Assembly: GCF_035582795.1 (NCBI RefSeq)
Contig: NC_134370.1
Span: 50,083,501 to 50,147,500 of the forward strand
DNA from: Mycteria americana
Taxonomy: Eukaryota > Chordata > Aves > Ciconiiformes > Ciconiidae
DNA length: 64,000 nucleotides
Reading direction: 5' to 3'
The first letter of the stretch is position 1. Each line of letters begins with the position of its first letter. The position numbers and the translations under genes were made by a program. Positions 30,462-43,275 of the stretch are shown here, piece after piece. The notes under the pieces are model-generated. The model was not told the origin of the DNA. It was given only the letters and a program-made list of their open reading frames with translations, and ran no database searches.

Positions 30462-33334
30462 GCACTACATAGTTCCCCCCTTTAAATACATACAATTATC
30501 TATCGGTAAACAGAATACACACACCCCATTATATATAAATATATGTATATATTTGTGTATATATCTATATATAAAAAATACATTATACCTATACATGAAC
30601 AACCCCCCCCCTTTATTGATATAGCTATATATATATATATACACTCTTACTGATACACACATATGCTATACAATATATATGTGTGTGTCTCTCTATATAC
30701 AGTCTCTCACACACGCATATATTTTATATACACATAATATTTTGATATAGAATTATCCATATAGCTATGGGGGGGTGTTAGGAGCCCCATATAATAATAC
30801 AGGATACATTCATATGTACACACAGACATATATAATACATAGTCGCCCTTTAAATACCTATTCTCTATCTTTAAATAGAACACACACGTATACTTACCTT
30901 TATATATAAATATATATATATATTTCTCGCTGTGTGCATATAGACATGGGGAATATATATATATGGATATACATATATAATACATTATACCTATCTATGA
31001 ACACACACCTCTTTCTTTATAGAGCTTTTAAATTATATACATACACACACACAGATACACACACCTTTTTATAGCTCTCCAAGTATATTATGGGGATGTT
31101 TATAGAAGAATGTACAGCTATAAATACCATGTGTATATATGCACACATACATACTATATATATAATACATAGGTGTCTATCCACAGTCTCTCTCAACCTC
31201 CCCCCCCTCTTTTATAGACACATAATCTGTATATATAGCTTTATCCATATAGATATGGAGAACATGTCTGTGTGTATATATGAGCCTCATACATATTACA
31301 TTATATCTATATATGTACAGACAGACATTTTATTTTTTTATATATATATATATACACAGACATGTATAGTACATAGTCCCCCCCCTTTAAATACATATAA
31401 TTATTTATCTTTAAATAGAATACACACACTCTCTCTCACACCACATGTATACTTACCTTTATTTATGTATTATTCACTCTGTGTGTGTATACATAGGGAA
31501 TGTATATATAAGGATATACATATATAATAATACATTATACCTATACATGAACACCCCCACCTTTATTTATACAGCTTTTAAATTATATACACACAAAAAT
31601 ATATAATACATAGGTATATTACACAAGTCTCTTACACACACACCCCATTTTATGTAAACATAATCTTTGGTTTATCCATATAGATAAGGGGAATATGTCT
31701 GTGTGCATATATGAGCCCCCATATATAGTATAAAATGTATATATAATGCTTACCTTTATATATATTATACCTTTATATATAAATATACATGTATATCTCA
31801 CCATATATACATGGGGAATGTGTATATAGGGATATACATATATAATACATTATACCTATATGTGAACACACACATATAAAATTATATGTATATACAGAGA
31901 CACAGTCACTCACACCTCCCCCTCCTTGTCATCTAGCTTTTAAAACATACATACACCTATGTATAGATTCATACATCTTTATAGATAGCCATGTATACAA
32001 TGGGGGTATATATAGAGGGATATACACAAGTAAAAATAATACTGTATACCTATATGTGTACATACGTACATATTTTTTTATAGATATGTGTGTATACGTA
32101 CAGTCTTTCTCACATATATACAGATTTTATATACTCATATACATTTCCTTATATATACATTTATCCATATTTGTAGAATATGTGTGTGTGTATGCAAGTA
32201 TTCCCATTTATAATATATGTACACACATTTTATATATTATATATAATACATACATGTGTATATACACACTCCCATGTATTTTCTACTATATAAACAGGCG
32301 CTTTCATACCCACCCATCTTTACATATATTTATACATATATAAAATACCAATTTAGCTACACACACATCTTTTTTCTGTCTTTGTATCTGTCTGCATACA
32401 CACACTCACAGGTAAATAGCTTTATATACATATTTATATTCTTTTTACAGCTTTATACACATACACACCCTTTAAAAAAAATATAATTATATATTTTAAA
32501 ATAAAATGTATACACACACACACATCCCTTTTCTTTTGCCGCCTCTCTGTCATATATGGTGAATTTACATATAGGGATATAGATTTATAATACATTATAC
32601 CTATACATGATACACACAGAGTATTCATATTATATATGATCCATATTATATGTAATATAACATATTAAAATGTATTAAATGTATTAAATGTATTAAAGTA
32701 TATGTATATACAGTCACACACACATTTTAATATCTATTACATAATAAATATAAAATATGTATACACAGTTTCTCTCACACATATCTATATCTATCTTTAT
32801 ATAGAAAGATGTATTTATATATCCATATGTATATATATGATGATAGACATATACAATACATTATACCTATACACACACATGCTTTATATGTACTATAGAA
32901 ATACATATAAAATCTAAAAGTATATACACACAGACACACTCCCCTTTATGTATCTTTGTATAGACTTACATATGTATACAGAGACATATCTTTTTTTATA
33001 TATATATCCATATATATGTAGAATACATTATATCTACATACACACACTCATATTTTATATATAGTACGTATAAAATATATATGTATATACACAATAATGC
33101 ACTAACACCTTTATAGATATTTACATATATAGACATATTTACATATGTAGGCATATATTCAAATGCACATACACATATACATATCTTAATATATAAATAC
33201 ATATATCTCCCTATATATATATGGGGATATACATAAGACATTATACCTATACCATTATACACACACACATACATTTATATTTTATATAATACAGAATACA
33301 TACAAAATATGTATGTATACACACACTTATCCTT

Positions 33335-33367
<33 letters not shown>

Positions 33368-34360
33368 CAGAAGATATCTTTAATAAGCATATATATATCT
33401 CCCCGCTTATATCAATGTAGGGATGTACCTACAGGGATATACATATATAATATATTATCCATACATATATTTACAACCATACACTTACACACACTTTTAT
33501 TTATTCTTATGTTACTTATATATCTCTACATATGTATATATCTCTCTGTGTGTATGTATATATGTAGATATAAATATATAATACATTATACATAGATACA
33601 TTTTTTGTCTTATCATAGACATATTCAGAAACCATCTCTCCTCTCACAGACCCCACCCCTTTACATACATCTTATATATATTTATATATTAAAATATCTA
33701 CACACAGACTCTCAATAAAATATCTACACACAGACTCTCACGCACATCTTTATATGTGTATAAAGACATATACATATATCTCTTAATATATGTATATACA
33801 CAGTCACACACATACCTTTATATGTATATAAATCTTCTCATATATATTATGGGGATGTATGTATGTTTGGAGATACAGATATGATACATTATACACATAT
33901 ATGTACAAACATGTACATATTTTTATTTACATCTTTTTATATATACGTATGTGTATCTGGGTTTGTGTGTGTACGTATGTGGGGGATATATATAAAATAC
34001 ATTATCGATTTATATGCATACACATATATAGACACACATTTTATATCTAGAATATGTACGTATATACACAGACACATCCTTATATAGATATATGTATCTT
34101 TTTATATATGTCTATTTTTCCTGTATGTATACATACTATATATAGGGATGTATATACAGGATATACACATATATGTTCCACATGTACGCACACATATACA
34201 TATCTTCTATATATTATACGTATGTGTATATGCAGGCACACACATCTCTTTTTTTATATATCCCCACATATCTATGGGGATATACACACATAATACATTA
34301 TACCTACACACACACACACTTTTTTTAAATGTATCTATGAAATTTTATATACATAAGGGG
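29270..34360. repeat. 5.1 kb TA/CA-rich tandem array with higher-order structure
   Basis: Three sequence blocks recur in the same order. Block A is CTTTATTTATAYAGCTTTTA (starts near 29325, 29626, 30106, 30610, 31008, 31559). Block B is CCCCTTTAAATACATATAAT-like with a preceding ATACATAG (near 29941, 30464, 30836, 31371). Block C is AATACATTATACCTATACAT-like (near 29907, 30407, 30580, 30981, 31531, 31847, 32591, 32858, 33238, 34295). A further anchor, CCATATAGATATGGGGAA-like, recurs near 29863, 30349, 30759, 31247 and 31678, giving spacings of 486, 410, 488 and 431 bp. The right half (32.0-34.36 kb) keeps only block C and simple TA/CA repeats. Many Tyr/Ile-rich open frames here are compositional artefacts. 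Confidence 0.85.
33335..33359 (+). repeat. (CT)n microsatellite inside the array
   Basis: About twelve CT units embedded in the TA/CA array. Confidence 0.85.
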
Positions 34361-34364
34361 GGGG

Positions 34365-34640
34365 TGTACCGCCCCCCCCCCAGCCTTGCTTACCGTGACA
34401 TCTCAAAGTGCGCCTGTTCAGCCTCCTCCTGGCAACGGCAGCTCTGTGCCCGGCAGCCTGCACCCAGCCACCCGGAGCCCCGCAAGGCCCCTCGGCCCCG
34501 GACTTGGGCTGACCCGCAGAGCGGGACCTGCCTAGCCCCAACCGCATGCCAAGAGCCCTGCATGCCGGTGGGACGCCTGCCGTGGGACCTCCATTTGAAG
34601 CCTGAGCTCAGGTCACAGACTGTGCCTGCCACTGAGGTTT
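34365..34640. other. CpG-rich island inside TMEM266 last intron
   Basis: About 15 CpG dinucleotides in 220 bp, in a window where CpG is otherwise rare, directly next to the TA-rich array and a G8/C10 junction (about 34360-34380). On the - strand, open frames of 80 and 70 codons overlap it, and two donor-like sites (gtaagc near 34387, gtaaga near 34642) end GC-rich stretches. It may be an alternative exon or promoter of TMEM266, or only a GC-rich remnant; I recognise no protein in it. Confidence 0.4.
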
Positions 34641-35027
34641 CTTACCGTTCAGTTTAACCTTTCTGTAAGGTTCCCAGCATGGTGGTGGGCTAAGCTAACT
34701 CCCCACTTCTTTTCATTTATTTTGTGCACGCTGTTCATTCTCGGGTCCTTTTGAACTGCTCTGCAGACTGAACAGCCTAGCTAGGGGGAATTAACCTCTC
34801 CCAGACCTCCAAACTATTATGAGCGCCTTCAGCAGGAGCAAACTTGGGGCCCTTCAACCTTCAGAGAATTACTTTTTGGTACAAACTTCCATGGAGCAAA
34901 CCAAGAGGTGCCATGGTGGGTTTCATTTCCAGGATGCATCTACATGATTGTTCAGTCTCACCCGGTTTACAGCATACAGGGCAATGCAAAAATGCAGTTC
35001 ACTTTTACATTTTCAAGCAAAACTTAC

Positions 35028-35078
35028 CACTGCTAGGCTCATTGCGGTATCGACTGATGTAATTATTCATGTCATCCT
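35028..35078 (-). CDS. TMEM266: TMEM266 penultimate coding exon
   Basis: 51 nt on the - strand, phase 1 in and out, encoding EDDMNNYISRYRNEPSS plus one base. It corresponds to the human DDMNSYISQYYNGPSSD segment of the tail. The borders are tttcag|aggatg and gtg|gtaagt. Because the exon is a multiple of three, skipping it would keep the frame. Confidence 0.92.
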
Positions 35079-38000
35079 CTGAAAGAACAAAAAGGCAGCC
35101 ATTAGGAGACCATTTATTTGATTAAATGGTTGAAATTCCACTCTGTGAAAGGCTCTCCTCTGCCCTGTACACCCAGAGCACCACCTTGATCTTTCCAGAG
35201 ACTGACACAGGGCTGACCAGTTCCCTAGGCCCGTCTCCTCGCCGCCTGTAAAGACAAGTGTAATGCTGGCCTTTTTCTGGTCAGCAGAGCCCTCCCCTCC
35301 CGCATGGGGCACAGGGATAAAGCTTGCGTTTATCCTGACAGGCTGAACTGAGAGCACCAGCATAGACAGACCTATGTCTGCTGTAGTTACACCACTGAGT
35401 TACCTCCTTCCACATGGTTACTCTTCAGAAGGGGAGGCACTGCGTACCACTGTGACCTGAGCTGCCTTCTCGCTCACATTAACATTAGTGTCTCCCTGGC
35501 AAGACCCAGCGCTCCTGGGAGAGCCCAAGCACCCTGCTGCCTACCAGGCTGCAGCCATCCCCTTATTCTGCCAGGGAGTTCTCCAGGTAGGGGCACTGGG
35601 AGGGCAGGTTTTATTTCTCCTATAGGGATACTTCTATTTTCTTTCAATATTTTTTTTCATGTGGCCCAACACTGCTCCTCATGTTCATTTGCAATCCCCT
35701 CCTGAGACCTAGGCTGTTGCCATGCTGAACAGCAGCCATAACCATTGCTCCTGAGCAGCTTCCTTGTATTTCTGCACTCTCTCTTTCCTTTTACTGTTTT
35801 TAACTTGTTCCTCTGAAATGCAGTTGACTTAAAAAAAAGAGGAAACGATATCCAGTATGTTTGCAGACGAATGGCTAGAACTTCCCCTGTTCTACCTTGG
35901 GTGACATGGCCAATAAAAGCCACACAACAAGTTTACCAAAACAAGTGGAAATGCCTCTCCAGCTCAGCGGGAAACAAAAAGCAGAGCCAGACAAGCCAGC
36001 TCTCTAGCAGTTGTAAATCCATGAAGTTTTAATGTGTAAATCCCTACTTCTACAATAATGTCGTCTTTTTTTCATCCAGAATGAATGGAGTTATTTTATT
36101 GTATATTACATATACGTATGTAATATATAGCATAATATTAGCATTACATTATATGTTGGCTTAAAATAGACTATGAAGATTTTTTACAAGTCAAGGGTGT
36201 AGTACTACACTTGTAGCACATATGTGAGAGCTACACCTGAACTCCAGTAACGGTAAGATAAAAATCTTGACCATGTGACCACAAAAGGGAAAGCAGCAGC
36301 TATATTGCATATAGAGATTTTAGATGCTGCAGATGACAGTGGGGTTTCCTGTTACCTTACAGAAAAGCAGAACATTTTACAGTTGCTGAAAAAGAAAATA
36401 ACAAACTCCTCTTGTTGCAATTCTGAGCAGAACGCAAATATTGGTGCTAAGAAAACAGTATTGGCAATCCAGAAAGAATTTCAAGCTTACAAGCAACCTG
36501 ACCTGCCCAATTTGTGGTGTATCCTGTGCTCTAAAAGCATTCTCTCCTTTTAAGTGCTCTTTTTGATACCATGTTTCAGAAAACCATGCTCATCCCTTTG
36601 AGCCAGATTTCCTTCATCCCCCTGGGTTTCTGTGGCTACAGTCCTGCCTTTTCACAGCACATTGCGGCTTGCAGGTGAAAGAAACAGATGTTTTCTGGGG
36701 AACACTTTCTCCACACAACAAGACCCAAACCACTAAGCACTCTGTACCTGAAATAGCTGCACTCATAAGAAGGCAATCTAACCTGACACTGAAAGGCAAC
36801 ATGGTTGTTTTTCTGGTTTCATTGGATCTTAAAAGCTTTTTTGGCCCTTGTTGATCTTTAAATGCCTGCAGTCAGAGGTGTGCTTTGTGCTAATGTCTGA
36901 GTTTAAAAAAGAGGCCTCCGAGTAGCTCAAGGCAATGCCGCTGAATTAGGAGTACATTGCAAGGCTTTTCAGCTATCTGCTACTAAAATACACTTCATTT
37001 CAATCATGCATAATTTATGCTCTAAATGCCACTAAACCTGCCAGCCCATATAGATACAGGTTCTTGTTCAGGCATGGAACCTTCAGCTACAGTCAGAAAA
37101 TACCTGCATATCTGTATTTCTGGTAATGCGGTTTCATCATATTTAACTTAGAGTCTAATTCTAAGCAGAGAAACAAAGAAAACAGAACTACAGTTTGGCC
37201 TGGACGAGGGCATATTCTGCATGTGGGGGTCACTCCTCCTCAACAGCTGGCAAAAGCACACCGCCACACTCTGCAATGAATGGGGGCCTGGGGTGCTCTC
37301 ATTTCCTTTGGCTCTCATTAAAGTCTGCCCCAAATGCCAAGATGCTTTGCACTGAAGACAGAAAACAACTTGGAAAAGTTATTCATCTGCTTTTCATGTC
37401 TTATGGCAAGGCTCAAGTCTTCTTTAGGATTGCATATGTTTACTGCCCTGGCCATCTGTCTATCAACTAACAGAATGTACCAGGGCACTATTTTCAAACC
37501 GATCAGTTGCTTTCAAACCAATTTAGCAGAGAGATATAGACTACTCTTTATATCAGCAAAGGCCAATGTCAAACACCTGAAAAGGAAATCCTGTAATGTA
37601 CTCACTCAGATCCCTTTGAGTGGTGAGGAAAATCACTGATTGTCACACACATACAGGCTGTGTGTATGACCACTTGCACACAAGACTGGGAGAGCTGCTG
37701 TGCTGCCTACTTTCATGTTATTATGTGATGGCCTTACTAACGTCATTGTTTTACATTGCTTACCTATCTATAAATAAAATATATATGTATAAATATATAC
37801 ACATGTGCATGTAAAATATAAAATACATAATATATATTTACCTTGAATAGTTTCTTATGAATAAAAACCAAAAAAGAGTAATGAAATAACAACAGCAGAA
37901 TAAATGTTTCAACAACAGATTAAGTTTCTGAATGATTACATTAAAGCAAACTGACAATTAACAAAGTCGTCTTAGTCATATGGGAGTCTCAGCTGCTTTG

Positions 38001-38758
38001 GGCATAAAAGGCTATAAACAATTCCAGTTCTCTCTCATTATATTCTACATTGCTGAAAGCAAGGAGTTTAAAAAAATGCCACAAATATACAACTGAAAGC
38101 AACTATTTGTGCATATAAAATGTACACACAAATAAAAAGTACAGTACTGCACATTACTATGGAACACTGCTTAAGTACTTTATGGTGATTTACAATGATG
38201 TGAAGTCCCCGCTGCTCAGTATGTGCAGTCAAATGGGATCAGGAGTACAACTACTTTGCAGCTGGTGGCATGTAGGAAGTTCATATGAGTAAGTAGGGGA
38301 GACCAGCTTTTACAAGAGAGGCAGATCGCTTATATTATTTAAATTCTACATAGTGTTTTCTGCTGTCAGTGTATTTTAGTTTCAGCTCCAGAAAGGGAGT
38401 TGTCTAAGAAATACTTAATTCTTCATAGTTTCCCTGTTTTTTTAATTTTTTTTTTTTCTTATTTCTGCCACCTTGGAACTGTCAGGATCCAGAAGACTTA
38501 CTTTTCCTCCTTTCCTAGAAATAAACCCATCTCTTCAAATACACGGCAATGTTACCTGCACTTCCTTTTCCAGAAGAGAAACTTTCCATTTAAAAGTCCT
38601 TAGCCATAACAATGTCCAAATAGTATTTATAGTAAATTAAGGAACTGGCAGTAAGCAGAAAGAAAAAACATCTTCCTCTTATTTCCTCTGGAAATGGCAA
38701 CCTTAGGAAAGTGTCTGGGGATGATAATTGGGATCCTCTTGCTAGATGCACCAGGAGG

Positions 38759-38876
38759 AATCACAGAATCATTTAGGTTGGAAAAGGCCTTTAAGGTCAT
38801 CAAGTCCAACCGTAAACCTAGCACTGCCGAGTCCACCACTAAACCATGTCCCTAAGTGCCACGTCTACACACAATG
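38759..38876 (-). mobile_element. CR1 LINE 3' end fragment
   Basis: AATCACAGAATCATTTAGGT, TGGAAAAGGCCTTTAAGGTC and ATCAAGTCCAACCGTAAACC, then CACCACTAAACCATGTCCCT, are the reverse complement of the CR1 end also seen at 3100-3394, so the two copies belong to the same or a sister subfamily. Confidence 0.93.
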
Positions 38877-41599
38877 AAAGCCTTTACCCCCAGGAAATCT
38901 GGTGAGAAATCTGGTGATGAAGATCCAATAGTTGTGAGTTGAGAAGGTACAATGGGAAGAGTGAGGCAGCTCTTCCCCACATGAAAAGCCATCCTAACCT
39001 GTGGTGAACAAGGATGGTTCTACACTCTTCCCTGGAAAGCAAGAGCAATGGGAAGCAGTAAGATATGCAGCAGCACTGTGAAGGAATTCAGCTGAGAGAA
39101 GGTTTTGCTGGGCAGAAGAAGGAACAAGCAGAAACAGGCTGTTCTCTATGGTCCATGAGCATTATTTGCTCAAGCAGTGTGAATGACTGCCAAAATAGCA
39201 TGACGAAAATGAGATGCCTGGAACTGCCTCACCTACTAGTGGAAGACGGCGACTATATAACTGTAAGAGGTGAGGCAGCAGAGTAATGTGGGACCACAGG
39301 TAGACAGCAGGGTTGACTCCAACAGGATCAGGACTTTCCACTAGACAGAAGGGAATGTCTGGTTGGGAAGGTTGCTCAGACTCCTACCTATCTCGCATAA
39401 AAACAAAACAGCCTTCCCTGACACTGTAACCAACCACTTCCGTGAGCCTGTAAGTGCAGTAAAGTCAAATCACGAAGGGGAAATAAGTCTCATCTCTTAG
39501 CCTGCTACCCAAATCTCTGTTATTGAAAAAACGTGTGGTTCTTGGTCAGGACCTGTCTGATAGCTCCTGGATTTTGTCTGATGAAGGTTTTCAAATTATC
39601 TGCCTGTTCTTTTCCTGCAAGATTCAGAACACACACTAAAATGATTCAGGGAATAATAAACTATTTAGAGTACAGTCCCATGTAATCTCATCTGACCCAA
39701 GAGACAACATTGTAATCTCTCTCTGCTGGCCCTATAAAAACCTAATAAATTTGGTGAAACACACAAATGACATTCCACCCAAGGCAGACCTCTCTTTTAG
39801 TTCTATAATCCTTCAACAGTGACTTTTGTTTCATCGACTTTAGTGAATGAGTCTGCAAAACCCCTACATACAATAAATACCATTTGCACATCTTTTAGAT
39901 TAGAGGCCTCAAAAAGAGATTTCCTTTGAAATATTTCGTTATTAAAGTATTTTACTTCCTATTTTTATTGCCATTGATTGTACTGCCTTCTGTCTCTCAA
40001 AGCTGAATTTTCTGAACTGGAAGGTTATTTTTTCTGCTGTGTAGCCTCCCACCAAGGATGTGAGTCCTTAGAGTAGAGTAATGTCTTACCCTGACTTTCC
40101 TCCTGAAAGCAATCTTTACTAGGAGGTTTCTGAAGAAGCAGATCTTTCACCTCCGTCACTGCTATCTGACACTGGTGTCTTTGGGAAAGAAAAGTAGGAT
40201 AAGATACACTTTGTAATAAAACCCACTAAGATTCACCCTGAGCAGGGAGGTTTTTCAAGGCAGAAGTTGTAAGATCAAGTTATTGCCCCCTAAACACTTC
40301 TAGAAATAAGAACAGTGATGACAGCTATGCTGCTCTGACACTAGCCAGTAACACTGCCACAACCTGACTTTGCACGAAAAGAACATAGCTTTAGTGTGAC
40401 ACTGTAGTGCAGTTAAGAAAGGAAGACAGAATGTACATAAAAAAGGACCATCTGTAGGTGTTTCTGAGAGCAGACTGGCAATCCACAGGGGAAAATTCCC
40501 TAATGAAGCTGTAACCTTCCTAGGGAGTTTTCCCCTGCAGATTGCTATGCAATCTCTGGCATTCCAGATCTGTCTGACCTTGGTCATCTGAACTTCACCA
40601 TCACCAAATTCTCAGCCAGACATAACCTCCTCATCTCCTCAGCAGTCCAAGTATAGCTCACTGGTCATTTGTAAATCCATTCATTAAGGCATATGCAATG
40701 CTCCCTAGGCTGTGCTGTACTGTCTAGTTCACCTTTCTGGTGTTGTGCAAGATGACCTGAGCAGAGTTTTTTCCCCTTTCTTTTGCTCGCCCTAGAAGGT
40801 CTCTCTCCCTTTCCTTCTAGCAACATGGAAAGTTTGTGCCAAGAGGAAACATGAACAGCCAGCTGGCACTTTCCAGGAGACTTCCCCTGCTTTTCGAATG
40901 AAGGCAGATTGCCACATCAGTGCAAGCTGCAGTACTCGCACGACTGTTCCATTCATGTGGATATCCAGTCCCTGCAGAAGCTGGATGGATGCCTGAGCAT
41001 GTGGATAATCCACCTTGAGAGGAACTGTCCAAGTTAGCTTGCACAGAAAACAGAGCAACCGATTCAGCGTGGTTCTAAGTAAGAAATCATCCTGAGATGG
41101 AAGTCGTTGTGCAGAAGGAAATCCTGGGATTTGGAACAGGCTCCATTATCAGCAGATACTGCTGGGACAGGAAAACTGGGACAGAAAACTAAAATCCTTA
41201 ACTGACAACAAATTGGGTGGCTTTGGCCCTCGCTTTAGCAGATCATGCTGCAAGAGCACTGTGTGCCGAGTTGAGCATGGCTGAGATACAAGACATCTGT
41301 GTTGTCAGCATGGCTGGTGGCTTTGGGTAGAGGATGGCCTGGGGGACCTCTCAATGCTCTTTCCAACCTTATTCCCTATTAATATGGATCAGCAGATCCA
41401 CATCTGAGTTGGCTTGTTACAGTCAGCCTGAAGCAAACACAGAGGAACTTGGGTCTGTCTCTGCCAAACAGCCACACTTGCTGAGTCTAGAAAAACAAAG
41501 GTTGAGAAGGAATATGGCTACCAACAAAACAATACTTTGCTGGGTAAACGTCAGGGAAAGAGAAGAATAATTTAAGCAAAAGGATTCAAGAACAAATTG

Positions 41600-41785
41600 T
41601 TATAAACTGGCAACAAATAAAAGGAGACTGGGAATTAGGAAAAGATTTCTAATAATTTAGAAAAGTGAGATGCTGGAACAGTGTTATAATGGCGGCAGAG
41701 GGCAAAATACACCACTGCTGTCACATGGAGCACGATCTGTTTATGAAAGGGGTTATTATGAAAGAGGCTGCATGCTTGGACAGTG
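41600..41785 (+). mobile_element. Ancient CR1-like LINE 3' fragment
   Basis: GGGAATTAGGAAAAGATTTC then AGTGAGATGCTGGAACAG and, further on, GTTTATGAAAGGGGTTATTA follow the order of motifs in old amniote CR1 3' regions. It is strongly diverged and has no visible 3' terminal repeat. Confidence 0.55.
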
Positions 41786-43154
41786 GAAAACATTCCAGTT
41801 CTGTGTTCCTTTACTTGTCAGCAATGTCTTCACACCTCTGCACATTAATGATGGGAGACAACTTCAACCTCACACGCATGACTGTATGCTCACCACTTCT
41901 GGAAGTTAAAAGTTTCTACCCTACCCATTTGGTGAATATGAAATTCAAGAGCCTAACTTCACTAACTACACACACATTTATGTAAGTGTTGCTTAAGGTT
42001 TAATTCCTTTGATTCCTGCCTGGATGATCAGTGCACAGAGAACCACAAAGCCTGAAAGAGGCACCTAGAGAGAAGCCAAATCCTCGCTCTTCACGGATAC
42101 ATGGAGTTTAACCAGGAAGCAGAGTGCACTTAAGATATAACCATTTCCAGGAGTAGGCTTCAAAGTAGATACATTTCAACATTTGAAAATAACCATAAAC
42201 TATTTTTTATCTATTGTTTTGCAGTAACAGGGCTCTCTTAGAGCACTAACAGATGATCACCAAAGGAACTGGCTTAGAGTTTAAAAGTGTTCAACCAGCT
42301 CAGACTGCCTTACAAGGAACAACTGACAAAATCCTTTCCAGTGCTCTGCTTTGCCTTCTCAGACAGCTTATGAATAATCTTAAGGGAAGCTCTGTGAAGC
42401 TCCAGAATTTTTCACATTCCCCTCCCAATATCCTACTTTCTTCACTTACAAAACAGTGGGTACCTATGGGGAGAGCAAGCTTTACTTTTCTCCAAGCATG
42501 ACCATAAATTGCAGCAGTCCCCCAAAGCAAAAGACTTACTGCTAACCCCATGAAAATGGAAATTTGACTCAGAATAACTAAAATAAGCTTTCTACGATGC
42601 GAAGTAACAGAGCTAGGATCCGGTTCTTGCTCAAAGGAATAGAAGGGTGGCATATTAATCTTAAACTATGGCAGTAATGTAGAATTTCAAAAACTGAAAT
42701 GATATATGCAGGAAAATGAGGAATTTCCACTAGGGACTGTAATTCATATATTATGGGAGAGATTAAAGAATAATAAATTTTGGAAGGAAGTATTAATGGC
42801 TATATGGGGCACTGTGAACCTGGCATTCCCTGAGGCCTGGAACTTTGTATACCAAACACTAAAAATGATTTGTGCAGGAGCAGAAAACATTAGATGTTAT
42901 TCTGACCATGACCAGTTACATACCATACGAAGAAAGAACTCAGCAAGAGAAAAAACTTCCTTTATAATTTGGAGATGAACAGATAGGATAATATTTTCCA
43001 TTATGTCAAATGGTAACCATCTCTGGGAAGAAGAAAGGGGATGACAGCACTTAGAATATTTCCCTTGCTCTTAGAGAAAGGCTGACCACAATGGTCCTGA
43101 AAATCGTTAGCAATGCTGCTGTGCATTCACATGCAACAGCTTTCACCCTATGCT

Positions 43155-43275
43155 CTTTACAAACTGAGGCAGAGAATGAGGCAGAGAAGCTAAGTAAAGT
43201 GCTCACCATGCAGCATATGTCATAGCTTTGCCCTAGGTTTATAGCTCCCAGAGTCCTGCCCTTCTCTTGAGTCCA
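43155..43275 (+). mobile_element. Possible MIR/CORE-SINE relic
   Basis: CTTTACAAACTGAGGCAGAG then GAGGCAGAGAAGCTAAGTAA AG-type sequence resembles the MIR 3' half (ACTGAGGCACAGAGAGGTTA AGT in consensus). Short and diverged. Confidence 0.4.

Larger units (their letters stand above)
29134..35027 (-). other. TMEM266: TMEM266 last intron (5.9 kb)
   Basis: Most of this intron is the TA/CA tandem array (about 29270-34360). The remainder is a CpG-rich island (about 34365-34640) and ordinary sequence next to the 35.0 kb exon. Confidence 0.85.

Noticed and set aside
31090..31527. 145-codon and many other Tyr/Ile/Thr-rich frames in 29.3-34.3 kb
   Set aside because: They are translations of TA/CA repeats on either strand, with no splice or start context.
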